A stretch of DNA of 5,665 bases from Ornithinimicrobium sp. GTDB taxonomy: Bacteria; Actinomycetota; Actinomycetes; Actinomycetales; Dermatophilaceae. Numbering within the stretch: the first letter of the stretch is position 1; each line of letters opens with the position of its first letter. Positions 4,696 through 5,665 of the stretch are shown piece after piece. The notes below the pieces were generated by a model, which made no database searches, was not told the DNA's origin, and saw only the letters and a list, made by a program, of their open reading frames with translations. Where the stretch lies: assembly GCA_030145965.1 (NCBI GenBank), contig JASKZT010000013.1, positions 1 through 5,665 of the forward strand. Direction: 5' to 3'. The translations under genes and the position numbers were made by a program.

Positions 4696-5665
4696 GTGCT
4701 GCAGCTCCAGGACGTGACCGTGCGCTTCGGCGCCACCACCGCCGTCGACGACGTCTCGACCACGCTCGAGCAGGGGTCGGTGCTCGCCGTCCTCGGGCCC
4801 TCGGGCTGCGGCAAGTCGACGCTGCTGCGTGCCGTCGCCGGCCTGGAGACGCTCGACGCCGGCTCGGTCGCCTGGGGCGGCCGCGACCTCGCGGGCGTGC
4901 CGACGCACGAGCGCGGCTTCGCCCTGATGTTCCAGGACGGTCAGCTCTTCGCCCAGGCCTCCGTGGCGCAGAACATCGCCTACCCCCTGCGCCTGCGCCG
5001 GGTCGGACGGGTCGCGCGGGCGCAGCGGGTCGCCGAGCTGCTCGAGCTCGTCGGTCTGCCGGGGTATGCCGACCGCCGCCCCACCACCCTCTCCGGCGGG
5101 GAGCAGCAGCGGGTGGCCCTGGCCCGCTCGCTCGCGGCCGAGCCGGCCCTGCTCCTGCTCGACGAGCCGCTATCAGCGCTCGACCGCTCGCTGCGCGACC
5201 GGCTGGCCGGCGACCTGCGCGAGATCCTCGTCGAGACCGGCACGACGGCGGTCATGGTGACCCACGACCACGACGAGGCCTTCACCGTCGCCGACCGGAT
5301 GGCGGTCATGCTCGACGGCCGCATCGCCCAGGAGGGCGACACCGTCGACGTGTGGCGGGTGCCGGTCTCGCGGGAGGTGGCCGAGTTCATCGGCTACGAG
5401 TCCTTCCTCTCCGCCGCGCAGGCGAGGGTCCTGGCGCCGGGGGAGAGCGGCGACGGGACCCTCGCCCTGCGCCGCAGCGCCCTGCGGGCCGACCGGCACG
5501 GTGGGGTGGAAGGTGTCGTGCGGCGGGCCGTGTCCGTCTCCGACTCCGTGCAGCTGGAGGTGGAGGTCGACGGTCTCGGGATGGTCGCGGCCCAGGCTGA
5601 GGAGCCCGTCCACGCGGTCGGGGAGCCGGTGCGGCTGCGGCTGGACCAGCGGGCGACCGCCTGGA
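4696..5665 (+). CDS. thiQ: Thiamine ABC transporter ATP-binding protein ThiQ with C-terminal TOBE-like extension (cut by window edge)
   Basis: This is the cytoplasmic ATPase that powers ThiBP. The frame runs open to the right edge with 323 codons visible. Counting from GTG 4696, the ABC motifs are all intact: Walker A GPSGCGKST (34-42), Q-loop Gln80 in LMFQDGQLF, signature LSGGEQQ (132-138), Walker B LLLLDEP (152-158), D-loop SALD (160-163) and switch His190. E. coli ThiQ stops near residue 232, but here the protein continues. About residues 255-320 (LALRRSALRA, then alternating hydrophobic strands ending VGEPVRLRLD) resemble the TOBE domain of FbpC/PotA-type ATPases. ATG 4690 is an alternative start, but its SD spacing is only 2 nt. 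The substrate is assigned from operon position behind thiP and the TPP riboswitch; the ATPase alone would not distinguish thiamine from iron or polyamine uptake. Confidence 0.92.
   Translation, partial: MLQLQDVTVRFGATTAVDDVSTTLEQGSVLAVLGPSGCGKSTLLRAVAGLETLDAGSVAWGGRDLAGVPTHERGFALMFQDGQLFAQASVAQNIAYPLRLRRVGRVARAQRVAELLELVGLPGYADRRPTTLSGGEQQRVALARSLAAEPALLLLDEPLSALDRSLRDRLAGDLREILVETGTTAVMVTHDHDEAFTVADRMAVMLDGRIAQEGDTVDVWRVPVSREVAEFIGYESFLSAAQARVLAPGESGDGTLALRRSALRADRHGGVEGVVRRAVSVSDSVQLEVEVDGLGMVAAQAEEPVHAVGEPVRLRLDQRATAW

Noticed and set aside
2995..4908. A 637-codon open frame on the minus strand opposite thiP and thiQ
   Set aside because: It is rich in Arg, Gly, His and Asp with no recognisable domain, and lies exactly antisense to well-supported genes. 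High GC at third positions removes stops from such frames.
3216..5600. A 794-codon plus-strand open frame crossing thiP and thiQ
   Set aside because: The translation is Arg/Ala/Gly/Pro low-complexity typical of an out-of-frame GC-rich shadow, and it conflicts with the intact ThiP and ThiQ frames.

Overview
The window is very GC-rich, has GTG starts and dense coding, and carries a DUF4235 protein. This points to a high-GC Gram-positive (Actinomycetota). A Micrococcales member such as the Intrasporangiaceae/Ornithinimicrobiaceae group is plausible, but the exact lineage is a guess. It reads as chromosomal sequence with no integrase, transposase, tRNA, rRNA or CRISPR signal.

Layout: (1) 1-266, minus strand, a small DUF4235 membrane protein cut by the left edge. 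(2) 267-411, a divergent intergenic region with a promoter and a complete TPP (thiamin pyrophosphate) riboswitch. (3) 412-1575, thiB, a thiamine-binding lipoprotein. (4) 1623-2255, a PglC-like phosphoglycosyl transferase on the same strand. (5) 2242-2883, minus strand, a PglD/NeuD-like sugar acyltransferase whose 3' end overlaps that of the transferase by 14 nt. (6) 2884-3018, a divergent promoter region and a second TPP riboswitch almost identical to the first. (7) 3019-4683, thiP, a fused double permease. (8) 4696-5665, thiQ, the ATPase, cut by the right edge.

ThiB, ThiP and ThiQ together make a complete ABC importer for thiamine or its phosphates, with uptake repressed by intracellular TPP through RNA aptamers. 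In enterobacteria these genes form one thiBPQ operon. Here thiB is separated from thiPQ by about 1.4 kb holding two glycan-assembly genes, and each half of the transporter has its own TPP aptamer. The two aptamers look like recent duplicates (or are kept alike by gene conversion), yet they connect differently to their start codons. In thiP the Shine-Dalgarno (SD) is inside the aptamer and the ATG follows 2 nt after helix P1. In thiB an extra 10 nt provides a second SD just outside it. The PglC/PglD pair would modify a nucleotide sugar and start assembly of a lipid-linked glycan. Nothing seen links it to thiamine apart from its position.

The most interesting points are the duplicated riboswitch pair flanking the embedded glycan genes, the two different aptamer-start junctions, and the compact overlapping promoter region at 2884-2930. 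No wholly new system is evident.
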